Both the position numbers and the translations under genes were made by a program. A stretch of 40,865 nucleotides of DNA from Dactylosporangium sp. AC04546. GTDB taxonomy: Bacteria > Actinomycetota > Actinomycetes > Mycobacteriales > Micromonosporaceae. Below are positions 1-9,102 of this stretch, piece after piece. Numbering within the stretch: the first letter of the stretch is position 1; each line of letters starts with the position of its first letter. The stretch is from contig NZ_JAHYSG010000108.1 in assembly GCF_022095675.1 (NCBI RefSeq), positions 1 through 40,865 on the forward strand. The letters run 5' to 3'. Under the pieces are notes generated by a model, which was not told the origin of the DNA, searched no databases, and saw only the letters and a list, made by a program, of their open reading frames with translations.

Positions 1-2
1 GC

Positions 3-3000
3 AACACCGTCTCGTCGACCACCTGCCAGGACCGGTCGGCGAACAAGTGCTCGACCGTCTACTTCACCTACTACCCGGACGCCACCACGAAGGTGCTCAC
101 CCCGGATCCGCGCAACGACGTCATGCTGACGATGCGCGACGGCCGGTCGGCGTCGGCGACCGACAACACCTACCTCACCTCGTACACGTACGACGCCGCC
201 GGGAACCGCACAGCGGTCACCGACCCGCTCGGCCGGATCACCCGCACCGGGCACACCGACGGCACCACCGTGGCGGCGTTCGACGGCGGGCTGGCCCCAC
301 CGGGCCTGCCGATGACCCTGACCACCGCCGGCGGCGCGACCCAGACCGTCGTGTACTACCGCAGCGGCGACATCGCCAAGGTGACCGACCCGGCCGGCAA
401 GGTCACCACGTTCACCTACGACGTGCTCGGCCGCGTCGCGACCAGCACGGAGACGACCGACAGCCACCCGGCCGGGCTGGTGACGCGGTACTCGTACGAC
501 AAGCTCAACCGGCTCGTGTCGCAGACCGACCCGGCCGTCACCAACCGGGTCACCGGGGCGGTACACACCCGCGTCACCAGCACCGTCTACAACGCGGACG
601 GGCTCGTCACGTCGGTCACCGTGACCGACGCCACGGGCGGCGACGCGCCGCGCACCGAGACCACGGTGTACACGGCCACCGGGCAGCCGGCGAGCGTCAC
701 CGACGCGGCGGGCAACGTGACCCGCTTCGAGTACGACGTGTACGGCAACCCGGTCAAGGAGATCGGCGCCGACGGCACGACGATCGCCTCCGAGTTCGAC
801 GCCGAGGGCAACCTGCTCGCCACCCGGATGCTCGGGTTCACCGGCGACCCGAACAACCCGTCACCGGCGCAGGACCGGCTCCTGGAGCGCCGGGTCTACG
901 ACGCGGCCGGGCGGCTCGCCTCGCAGACCGAGGAGATGGGCTGGGTCAACGAGTACAGGTACACGGACAACGGGCTCCTCGCGAAGGAGATCCGCCGCGA
1001 CCCGTCGACGGGCGTGACGTTCACGCTGAGCGACGACACCTACGACGCCGCCGGCAACGTGGTCACGTCGGTCGATGCCAACGGCACCGCCCGCACCAGC
1101 TACGTCCTCGACGCGGCCGGCCGGACGACGTCCTCGACGTTCGACCCGGCCGGGCTCAAGCGGACCACCACCTACACCTACTCCCGCGACGACCAGGTCA
1201 TCGGTGAGACGCTGACCGACCCGGCCGGACTGGTCTCGGCCGTCGACACGATGTACGACCCGCTCGGCCGGGTCATCGCCGAGACGCGGCACAACGGCGC
1301 GATGGCGCCGGTCGCCCGGTACCGGCTCAACCAGTCGGCCGCCGACTCGGCCGGCAACAACCCCGGCACCGCGACCGGTGTCACGTGGACCGCCGACCGG
1401 GGCGGCGCCGCCTCGTTCGACGGCACCACCTCGTCGATCACCACCGCGGGGCCGGCGCTGGACACGGCCGCGAGCTTCACCGTGGCCGCGTGGGTGAACC
1501 TGGCCGCGGGCGGCGTGAACCGCACGGTGGTCGGCACGGCCGGCGGGTTCGACCTGCGCTACGACGCCGGCACCAACCGGTGGCGCTTCGTGCTGCAGGG
1601 CACCGCCGAGGCCGCGGCGACGTCGTCGGCGGCGCCGGCGCTGTCCACCTGGACGCACCTGGTCGCCGTTCACGACGCGGCCACCGGGGCGATGCGGCTG
1701 TACGTCAACGGCGTCCTGCAGGGCAGCGCCACCGTCACCGGGCCGGCCACCGCCCGGGGCCCGCTGAGCATCGGGGCCGGTACGTGGTCGGGCGGGATCA
1801 GCGACGTGCAGCTGTACTCCCGGGCCCTCACGGCGGCTGAGATCACCGCCGTGACGGCCGGGACGGCGCCCGCCGCCGACGCCGGCGTCGTGCGCACGAG
1901 CTACCGGCTCGACCAGGACGGCCTCGCGCGTTCGGCGACCGACGCGAACGGCAACGTCACCGACTACGCCTACGACGAGGAGGGCCGGCTCAGCGTCACC
2001 ACCGGGCCCGCCGTCAACGTCGAGCGCAACGGCGGCGCGCCGCTGCTCAGCCGGCCGGTCGCGCTGGCCGGTTTCAACACCTTCGGCGAACAGACCGAGG
2101 AGCTCGACCCCAACGGCAACCTCGAGGTCACCGGCTACGACGCCGAGGGACGTCCACTGTGGACGCAACTGCCGTCGTACACGGCGCCCGGCTCCACCAC
2201 GGCGATCACCCCGGTCACCAGGAACACCTACGACAGCCTCGGCCAGCTGACCACCACCACCGACGGCCTCGGAAAGGTCACCCGCTACACCTACGACCAG
2301 CTCGGCCGGACCGCGTCGGTCACGCAGCCCAACGGCGGCGTGCGGCGCATGACGTACGACCTGGCCGGCGACCCGCTGACCCAGACCGACGCCACCGGTG
2401 CGACGACGGCGGCGACGTGGGACTTCCTCGGCCGGCGCAAGACGGACACCGACGCCGTCCGGCAGACCGGCGCGGCCTACACCACGGAGTACGCGTACGG
2501 CACCAACGGCCTGCTGGCCAGCGCGAAGAGCCCGTCCGGCGCGGTCTCCTCGACCACCTACAACGCCGCCGGTGAGCCGGTCACCACGACCGACGCGGCC
2601 GGGAACAGCACCACCTACGCCTACGACGGCGCCGGGCGGCCGATCCGCACGACCCTGCCGGACGGCACGTTCAGCACCGTCACGTACGACCTGGCCGGTC
2701 GGCCGGTCGCGGAGAGCGACTTCGACGCGGCGGGGACCCTGCTGCGCCGGACGTCCAACCGGTTCGACCCGGAGGGCAACCTGGTCGCCGTCACCGACGC
2801 CCGGGGCGCCACCACGACGCTGACCTACGACCCGACCGGCCTGGTCACCAGCGTGGCGCAGCCGGCGGCCGGCAGCGACGTCATCACCACGTCGTTCGGC
2901 TACGACGCCGGCGGCAACCGCACCCGCTTCACCGACGGGCGGGGCAACGCGTTCCTCACCACGTACAACACCTGGAGCCTGCCCGAGTCGACGATCGAAC

Positions 3001-5567
3001 CGTCCACGACCGCCTACCCGAACCTCGCCGACCGCACCTTCACCGTCGCCTACGACGCCAACGGGCAGGCGGTGAAGACCACACAGCCGGGCGGAGTGAA
3101 CCTCGCCCTGACCTACGACACGATGGGCAACGTCACCCGGCAGGCCGGCACCGGCGCCGAGGTCGCGACGGCCGAGCGCACGTTCGGCTACGACCTCGCG
3201 GGCCGGCTGACGGGCGCGGCCGCGCAGGACGGCACCAACACGTTCACCTACGACGACCGGAACCTGTTGCTCTCGGCGGCCGGCCCGTCGGGCTCGTCGT
3301 CCTTCACCTACACCGCCGACGGCTTCATGGCCTCCCGGACCGACGCCGCCGGCACCACCGCCTACGGCTACGACACCGCGGCCCGGCTCGCCACGATCAC
3401 CAACGCGGGAGCCGGGGTCCAGGCGACCCTGACCTACGACAACCTGTCCCAGGTCAAGACCATCGGCTACGGCACCGGCGGCAACACCCGCACGTTCGGC
3501 TACGACGCCCTGCACCGGGTGGTCAGCGACGAAGTGAAGACCGCCGGCGGCGCCTCCGTCGGCAAGATCACCTACGGCTGGGACGCCAACGACAACGAGA
3601 CGTCGAAGACCGCCACCGGCTTCGCCGGCTCGGCCGCCAACACCTACACCTACGACGCGGCGAACCGGCTCACGTCGTGGAACAACGGCACCGCCACGAC
3701 GGTGTACGCATACGACAAGTCCGGCAACCGGACCCAGGTCGGGTCGCGGGCCTACGCCTACGACCAGCGCAACCAGCTGACCGGCGGCAACGACGGCGGC
3801 TGGTACCAGTACACCGCCCGCGGCACCCTGAAGGCGGCCCTGACCAACGGGGCGACCGTGACCACCGCGTCGGACGCGTTCGGCCAGGTGCTCACCCAGG
3901 ACGCGACGGGCGGCGACCGGCAGACCTACACCTACGACGCCCTCGGCCGGGCACTGCGCCCGGGCTTCACCTACACCGGCACCGGCAACGACCTCGCCGC
4001 CGACGACGCCGCCACCTACACCCGCGATCCGGACGCCGACCTCGTCGGCGAGGCCTCCGGCTCGCTGCTGCGGCTGGCCTGGACCGACCTGCACGACGAC
4101 GTGGTCGGCCAGTTCACCGCGGCCGGCACGACCCTGTCCGGCTCGACGACCTACGACCCGCTCGGCCGGGTCGTGACCGCCACCGGAATGATCGGCAGCC
4201 TCGGCTACCAGTCGGAGTGGACGGACAGGCTCACCGGCCGGGTCAACATGGCGGCCCGCTGGTACAACCCCGACACCGCCCAGTTCGACACCCGCGACAC
4301 CGCCGGCGTCAACCCGGTGCCGCAGTCGATCCGCGCCAACCGCTTCGCCTACGGCGACGGCAACCCGCTCACCGTGACCGACCCGACCGGCCACTGGGGC
4401 CTCGGCGGCCTCATCAAGAAGGCCACCCGGGTGGTGTCGAAAGCCGCCAGGGTCGTCACGCGGGTCGTGACGAACACCGTGCGGAAGGTCGTCCACACCG
4501 TTCGCAAGGTCGTCAAGAAGGTCGTGCAGAAGGTCAAGCACGTCGTCCACAAGGCGCGCAAATGGGTGGCCCACAAGGTCGCCCAGGTCAAGAAGAAGGT
4601 CAAGCAGGTCTACCACCGCGTGAAGCAGGCCGGCAAAACCGTCGTCGCCAAGGTCAAACGGACGGTGAAGAAGGCGGCCAAGAACGTCTCGGACGCGTAT
4701 CACGCAAGCGCGAAATGGGTCAAGGACCACAAGAACGCGCTCATCGAGATCGCGGCGATCGGTGCCGGGATCCTCGGCGGCCTGGCGTGTACCGCGCTCA
4801 CCGGTGGCATCGGTGCGGTGGCCTGCATGGCCGGCGCTGCGGCGGTGATCAACGTGGCGAAGGACGCTGCTCAAGGCAACATCCACAGTTGGAGCGACGC
4901 CCTCCATTCGGCGGGCTCCGGCGCGATCCAGGGGGCGCTCGGCGGTGCGCTCGGCATGGGTGGCGGCGTCCTGGCCGCGAAGATCGTCTCCGGTATGTCG
5001 TCCCGGGTTCTGCTGGCCAAACCGCTCTGGCAGCAGATTGTGGGCGGCGGGCTCGCCGCGGGCATCACCGACATCGGATACCAGGTCCTCACCACCGGTC
5101 ACGTGAATCCCGCGACCCTCGCCCTCAGCGTGGGCATCGGCGCGGTGTTCGGCGGCCGCTACACACGCACGACACAGCGTAAGCCGGGCGGCGGCGACGG
5201 CCCCGACGCCGGCGGCTCCGACGGCAGGACGAAGTTCGACGAGCCGATCCGCCGGAACGCGAACGACCGCGACATCGACGAGGCGATCACCGAGGCGCAT
5301 CGGCGCGGCAACGAGGCCGGAGCCGGGGCGAAGAACAGCAAGACGGTCGCCGAGACGGTGGCGGAGGTGCTCGGCCACCATCCGACGGCCACGAGCACCG
5401 GTACGAGGCAGCCCGTGTGTGTGGGAGAGGTGATCCCGGTCAACCCGGGGACGGCGGGCACGACATTCGGTGACGCCGGTCTGGCGCTGAGCCTCGTCGT
5501 CACGCTGGGCACCCGCGAGGCCATCCGGAGCGTGCGGGCGGGAGTGCAACGCCTGCGTCGCCCATGA
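3..5567 (+). CDS. YD-repeat (RHS) protein with embedded LamG domain, 5' partial
   Basis: The reading frame is open to the left window edge, so the N-terminus is missing; about 1,850 residues are visible. Dozens of YD repeats (pattern YDxxGxxxxxTDxxG) run from the edge to about nt 4150. They are interrupted at about nt 1310-1860 by a LamG/concanavalin-like domain. An RHS-core-like block follows at about nt 4155-4395, with RWYNPDTAQF, NRFAYGDGNP and DPTGHWG motifs, the usual end of the conserved shell. Beyond it come about 105 residues very rich in Lys and Val (nt 4417-4735), a glycine/alanine-rich hydrophobic stretch (nt 4736-5160) and a hydrophilic tail of about 130 residues. RHS shells encapsulate variable C-terminal domains that are often toxins; I recognise no toxin fold in this tail and see no immunity gene next to it. 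Role inferred: large secreted or surface polymorphic protein. Confidence 0.93.
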   Translation, partial: NTVSSTTCQDRSANKCSTVYFTYYPDATTKVLTPDPRNDVMLTMRDGRSASATDNTYLTSYTYDAAGNRTAVTDPLGRITRTGHTDGTTVAAFDGGLAPPGLPMTLTTAGGATQTVVYYRSGDIAKVTDPAGKVTTFTYDVLGRVATSTETTDSHPAGLVTRYSYDKLNRLVSQTDPAVTNRVTGAVHTRVTSTVYNADGLVTSVTVTDATGGDAPRTETTVYTATGQPASVTDAAGNVTRFEYDVYGNPVKEIGADGTTIASEFDAEGNLLATRMLGFTGDPNNPSPAQDRLLERRVYDAAGRLASQTEEMGWVNEYRYTDNGLLAKEIRRDPSTGVTFTLSDDTYDAAGNVVTSVDANGTARTSYVLDAAGRTTSSTFDPAGLKRTTTYTYSRDDQVIGETLTDPAGLVSAVDTMYDPLGRVIAETRHNGAMAPVARYRLNQSAADSAGNNPGTATGVTWTADRGGAASFDGTTSSITTAGPALDTAASFTVAAWVNLAAGGVNRTVVGTAGGFDLRYDAGTNRWRFVLQGTAEAAATSSAAPALSTWTHLVAVHDAATGAMRLYVNGVLQGSATVTGPATARGPLSIGAGTWSGGISDVQLYSRALTAAEITAVTAGTAPAADAGVVRTSYRLDQDGLARSATDANGNVTDYAYDEEGRLSVTTGPAVNVERNGGAPLLSRPVALAGFNTFGEQTEELDPNGNLEVTGYDAEGRPLWTQLPSYTAPGSTTAITPVTRNTYDSLGQLTTTTDGLGKVTRYTYDQLGRTASVTQPNGGVRRMTYDLAGDPLTQTDATGATTAATWDFLGRRKTDTDAVRQTGAAYTTEYAYGTNGLLASAKSPSGAVSSTTYNAAGEPVTTTDAAGNSTTYAYDGAGRPIRTTLPDGTFSTVTYDLAGRPVAESDFDAAGTLLRRTSNRFDPEGNLVAVTDARGATTTLTYDPTGLVTSVAQPAAGSDVITTSFGYDAGGNRTRFTDGRGNAFLTTYNTWSLPESTIEPSTTAYPNLADRTFTVAYDANGQAVKTTQPGGVNLALTYDTMGNVTRQAGTGAEVATAERTFGYDLAGRLTGAAAQDGTNTFTYDDRNLLLSAAGPSGSSSFTYTADGFMASRTDAAGTTAYGYDTAARLATITNAGAGVQATLTYDNLSQVKTIGYGTGGNTRTFGYDALHRVVSDEVKTAGGASVGKITYGWDANDNETSKTATGFAGSAANTYTYDAANRLTSWNNGTATTVYAYDKSGNRTQVGSRAYAYDQRNQLTGGNDGGWYQYTARGTLKAALTNGATVTTASDAFGQVLTQDATGGDRQTYTYDALGRALRPGFTYTGTGNDLAADDAATYTRDPDADLVGEASGSLLRLAWTDLHDDVVGQFTAAGTTLSGSTTYDPLGRVVTATGMIGSLGYQSEWTDRLTGRVNMAARWYNPDTAQFDTRDTAGVNPVPQSIRANRFAYGDGNPLTVTDPTGHWGLGGLIKKATRVVSKAARVVTRVVTNTVRKVVHTVRKVVKKVVQKVKHVVHKARKWVAHKVAQVKKKVKQVYHRVKQAGKTVVAKVKRTVKKAAKNVSDAYHASAKWVKDHKNALIEIAAIGAGILGGLACTALTGGIGAVACMAGAAAVINVAKDAAQGNIHSWSDALHSAGSGAIQGALGGALGMGGGVLAAKIVSGMSSRVLLAKPLWQQIVGGGLAAGITDIGYQVLTTGHVNPATLALSVGIGAVFGGRYTRTTQRKPGGGDGPDAGGSDGRTKFDEPIRRNANDRDIDEAITEAHRRGNEAGAGAKNSKTVAETVAEVLGHHPTATSTGTRQPVCVGEVIPVNPGTAGTTFGDAGLALSLVVTLGTREAIRSVRAGVQRLRRP

Positions 5568-5599
5568 CGATTCCGTCCCCCTCGAACTCGACTGATTGG

Positions 5600-8500
5600 A
5601 TGAGCATGCGATACGACAGACTTCGACGACGCGCGCGCCTCGTGGTGGCCGCGACAGCGGCCGCGGTGGTGGCCGCGGCCGGGCTCACGGCGCCGGCGCG
5701 GGCATCCGTGACCGTTGGCGGCGGCAACGTCGGGGTACAGCAGGTGCTGTTCCGCGGTGGCGCGGCCGGCTACGGGTGCTTCCGCATCCCCGCGCTGGTG
5801 CGCACCGCCGCGGGGAGCCTGCTGGCCTTCGCCGAGGGACGCAAGTCGCCCTCGTGCGGCGACCGCGGTGACATCGACCTGGTGGTGCGCCGCTCGACCA
5901 ACGGCGGGCGCACCTGGGGGCCGATCCGGGTCGTGCTCTCGGGCAGCGACACCGACCCCGACGCGCCCTACACGCGCGGCAACCCCGCGCCGGTGGTCGA
6001 CCAGACCACCGGGCGGGTCCTCCTCCTCACCACCTCCAACCCGGTCACGGTCAGCGGCAAGCGGCTGCCGTGGATCCAGCACAGCGACGACGACGGGATC
6101 ACCTGGTCGGCGGCCGAGCAGCTGAACGCGTCGTTCAGCGGGGCCGACACCGGGTGGTTCGCCACCGGGCCCTCGCACGGCATCCAGCTCACGAAGGGCG
6201 CCTACGCGGGGCGGCTGGTCGTCGGGGCGCACCAGATCCCGCCCGACAGCACCGTCGCCACCCACACCGTGTACGCCGGGGTGCTCTACAGCGACGACCA
6301 CGGCGCGACGTGGCAGGCGAGCCGGGCCGCGAACTCCTATGTGGACGGTGTGACGAACCCCGGTGAGGTCTCCGTGGCGGAGCTGCCGGACGGCAGCGTC
6401 TACGCGGCGGCGCGCAACCAGATCACCGACACGGCCAACCACCGCACCAGGGCGGTGAGCACCGACGGCGGGACGACCATGCCGGCCTTCACCGCCGTGC
6501 CGTCGCTCGTCACACCCAGCGTGGAAGGCGCCGTGCTCACGCTGCGCTCGACGTACCAGAGCCAACCCGGCGACACGCTCATCTTCTCCGGGCCGTCCCA
6601 CCCGGAGCAGCGCCGGCAGCTGAAGATCCGCTACTCCACCGACCGGGGCACGACGTGGAAGAGCCCCGCGAACGGGCTCATCGCCACCGACCGGTCCGGC
6701 TACTCGGACGTCGCCGAACTCGCCGGCGGCGAGATCGGGGTCCTGTACGAGGGCGGGCCGGAGACCGACGACACCGGCAACGCCGGCTTCTCGGCCGACG
6801 AGATCCGCTTCGCCCGCTTCACCCCCGCCGACATCGGCCTGCCCGGCACCCGGACCGGGACGGTCTCGACGCAGGCGTCCCCGGCGGCCGGCGCCACCAC
6901 GCCGGACGCCACGGCGGAGGCGAACGACGCCTTCCTGTACGGGGCGACCGTCAACACGACCGGGCGGTTCGGACAGAGCCTGAAGGCGGGCGGCGCCTAC
7001 GCCGAGGTCCCGTACTCCCGGACCATCGACCCCGGCAGCGGCGACTTCACGTACTCCTTCTGGTTCCGCTACGACGCCACCACGGCCAGCCCGGACCAGG
7101 TGCTGTTCTGGGCGTACGGCTACGGTGCCGGGGTCTCGCAGGTGTGGCTGCGCGCCCGCCCCAAGCAGGACCAGCTCTACGCATGGGTCAACGGCGCCGG
7201 CGGTACCGCGGACGTCGCACTGCAGGACCCGTCCACCACGACGGCGTTCGGCGACGGCGCCTGGCACCACCTGGCGCTGGTGCGCTCCGGCGGCACGGTG
7301 ACCATGACCGTCGACGGCACGGCCTCGGCCGAGAAGGCCGGGGTCGCCGGGTCCGTCAGCTCCGGGGCCGGCCTGCGGCTGGGGTCCAAGGGCGGCCCCA
7401 CCGGCGAGTTCTTCACCGGCAGCCTCGACGAGTTCCGGATGTACCGCCAGGCGCTCGGGGCCGACGAGCTCGCCCGGCTGCGCACCACGAACGCCGGCAC
7501 CGCGGCGCCCGCGCTGTGGCTGCCGTTCCAGGTGGTCGACACGGCGTCGGCCCCGTCGCGCACGCAGGTGTCGATCAGCGACGACGTGTCCGGGCACTGC
7601 GCGAGCGGGACCGTGCTCGGCGGCGAGCCGGTGCTCGTTGACGGCCGCTCCGGCAAGGCCCTGAGCGTGGACGCCGACCACAAGGGCGTGGAGGTGCCGT
7701 TCCTGCCCGCCCTGGACGTCGGGGCCGGGGACTTCACGTTCACCACGTGGTTCCGGCACTCGGCCGGCAGCGCGTCGCCGAACCGGGCGCTGCTGTGGGC
7801 GTACGGCCTGGGCGGCGCCCAGCGGCAGGTGTGGGTGCGGGCCCAGCCCGGCGACGACCGGCTGGGTGCCTGGGTGCAGGACGACACGGGCAACCACGTG
7901 TTCGTCACGCTGCCCGACAGCTCGCCTGCGGCCGCGTTCGGCGACGGGAAGTGGCACCTGCTGGCGCTGAGCCGCAGCGGGCCGGAGATCCGTCTCAGCG
8001 TGGACGGCGGCACGCCGGCCACCGCCGGCGGGCTGTTCGGCTCGGTCACCAACGCGGGCTCCGACATTCGCGGCCTGCGGCTGGGCTCGCGGCTCGACGA
8101 CGCCGACGTGCTGACCGGCGGCCTCGACGAGTTCCGGCTCTACCACCGTGCGCTCAGCGCGGCGGAGCTGACCGCGATCGCCGGCCCGGAGATCCGGTAC
8201 CCGTCGGACAACCCGGCCGTGCGGTGGACGTTCGAGTCCGGCTTCACGAAGGCGCACTCCGTGGTGCGGCCGTCCCCGGTGTCCGGGCCGGCCACCCCCG
8301 ACTCGTCGGTGCATTGCCGGCACGCCTACGTGCGGGGCGGCGCCACCTGGACCCGCAGCGGCCGGTTCGGCGCGGCGCTCGACCTCGACGGCACGACCGG
8401 CGCGGTGCAGCTGTCCTACGGCTCGGCCGAGGCGCTGGGGGCCGGCGACTTCACGATCACCACCTGGCTGCGGTACTCGGCGTCCGCAGCCGACCGGGAC

Positions 8501-8980
8501 TCGGTGCTGCTGTGGGCCTACGGCGTGGGTGCGACGAACCGGCAGCTGTGGCTGCGCGCTCGCCCCACCCAGGACCAGCTCTACCTGGCGTTCGTGACGG
8601 AGACCGGGGCGACGACGCTCGCCGCGGCCGACACCTCGACGGCGGCGGCGTTCGGCGACGGGCAATGGCACCACGTGGCGCTGCGCCGGTCGGCGGGGAC
8701 GCTGTCGCTGGCCGTGGACGGGGCGACACTCGCCAGCGCGGCCGTGACCGGTTCGCTGACGTACGGCGACACGTTCGCGGTGAGCGGCTTCCAGCTCGGT
8801 GCCAAGCCCGACGGGACCGATGCGCTGCACGGCTCGCTGGACGAGTTCCGGGTCTTCCGACGGGCGCTGACCGACGCGGAGCTCGACAGCGTCCGGCTCG
8901 CCAACGCCGACCTGGGCACGGTGACCGCTGTCCGGCTGCCGTTCGAGGTCGTCACGACGACGGGCTTCGCCCGGATGTAG
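5600..8980 (+). CDS. Secreted exo-alpha-sialidase (GH33) with three LamG domains
   Basis: Hydrolyses terminal sialic acids from glycoconjugates, outside the cell. The N-terminus has an Arg-rich n-region, a hydrophobic Ala/Val core and an APARA-like signal peptidase site. The catalytic beta-propeller covers about residues 35-420. It has the FRIP motif (Arg62 of the triad), four Asp boxes (STNGGRTW, SDDDGITW, SDDHGATW, STDRGTTW) and a GYSD segment expected to hold the nucleophilic Tyr. Three LamG/concanavalin-like modules follow, each starting near a GDFT[FIY] motif and ending with a LDEFR[MLV][YF] motif; they probably bind glycan. An in-frame ATG at 5564 overlaps the RHS stop codon (ATGA). I prefer 5600 because it places the signal peptide at the N-terminus, but 5564 or 5606 is possible. 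A terminator-like hairpin follows the gene. Confidence 0.93.
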   Translation: MSMRYDRLRRRARLVVAATAAAVVAAAGLTAPARASVTVGGGNVGVQQVLFRGGAAGYGCFRIPALVRTAAGSLLAFAEGRKSPSCGDRGDIDLVVRRSTNGGRTWGPIRVVLSGSDTDPDAPYTRGNPAPVVDQTTGRVLLLTTSNPVTVSGKRLPWIQHSDDDGITWSAAEQLNASFSGADTGWFATGPSHGIQLTKGAYAGRLVVGAHQIPPDSTVATHTVYAGVLYSDDHGATWQASRAANSYVDGVTNPGEVSVAELPDGSVYAAARNQITDTANHRTRAVSTDGGTTMPAFTAVPSLVTPSVEGAVLTLRSTYQSQPGDTLIFSGPSHPEQRRQLKIRYSTDRGTTWKSPANGLIATDRSGYSDVAELAGGEIGVLYEGGPETDDTGNAGFSADEIRFARFTPADIGLPGTRTGTVSTQASPAAGATTPDATAEANDAFLYGATVNTTGRFGQSLKAGGAYAEVPYSRTIDPGSGDFTYSFWFRYDATTASPDQVLFWAYGYGAGVSQVWLRARPKQDQLYAWVNGAGGTADVALQDPSTTTAFGDGAWHHLALVRSGGTVTMTVDGTASAEKAGVAGSVSSGAGLRLGSKGGPTGEFFTGSLDEFRMYRQALGADELARLRTTNAGTAAPALWLPFQVVDTASAPSRTQVSISDDVSGHCASGTVLGGEPVLVDGRSGKALSVDADHKGVEVPFLPALDVGAGDFTFTTWFRHSAGSASPNRALLWAYGLGGAQRQVWVRAQPGDDRLGAWVQDDTGNHVFVTLPDSSPAAAFGDGKWHLLALSRSGPEIRLSVDGGTPATAGGLFGSVTNAGSDIRGLRLGSRLDDADVLTGGLDEFRLYHRALSAAELTAIAGPEIRYPSDNPAVRWTFESGFTKAHSVVRPSPVSGPATPDSSVHCRHAYVRGGATWTRSGRFGAALDLDGTTGAVQLSYGSAEALGAGDFTITTWLRYSASAADRDSVLLWAYGVGATNRQLWLRARPTQDQLYLAFVTETGATTLAAADTSTAAAFGDGQWHHVALRRSAGTLSLAVDGATLASAAVTGSLTYGDTFAVSGFQLGAKPDGTDALHGSLDEFRVFRRALTDAELDSVRLANADLGTVTAVRLPFEVVTTTGFARM

Positions 8981-8999
8981 TAGCCCTTCGACGGCACCA

Positions 9000-9029
9000 G
9001 GTGCGCCCGGCCGGTCGGTCGGGCGCACC
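9000..9029 (+). terminator. Hairpin terminator after the sialidase gene
   Basis: A perfect 10-bp inverted repeat (GGTGCGCCCG / CGGGCGCACC) with a 10-nt loop lies 20 nt after the sialidase stop. There is no T-run, as is usual in high-GC actinobacteria. Confidence 0.7.
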
Positions 9030-9102
9030 GGCGTTCCGGCGGCGCTGATCTCGGGGCCGGCTGCGAGCGACGCGGTGCAGAAATCGGACTAAACTACTCG
9101 GC

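Noticed and set aside
93..4150. Repeated YD units as a possible DNA repeat array or CRISPR
   Set aside because: The repetition is at protein level with variable spacing and diverged codons; there are no identical direct repeats with unique spacers.
861..5549. 1562-codon open frame antisense to the RHS gene
   Set aside because: Composition is low-complexity Val/Gly/Arg typical of the antisense frame of a GC-rich gene; no domain is visible and the plus-strand frame has clear YD repeats.
5159..9028. 1289-codon antisense frame across the sialidase gene
   Set aside because: Arg/Gly/Pro/His-rich shadow with no recognisable motifs; the sialidase motifs are on the other strand.
9075..9102. Promoter for the sensor kinase (TAAACT near 9093)
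   Set aside because: A -10-like sequence is present but no convincing -35 at proper spacing, so it was not listed as a feature.
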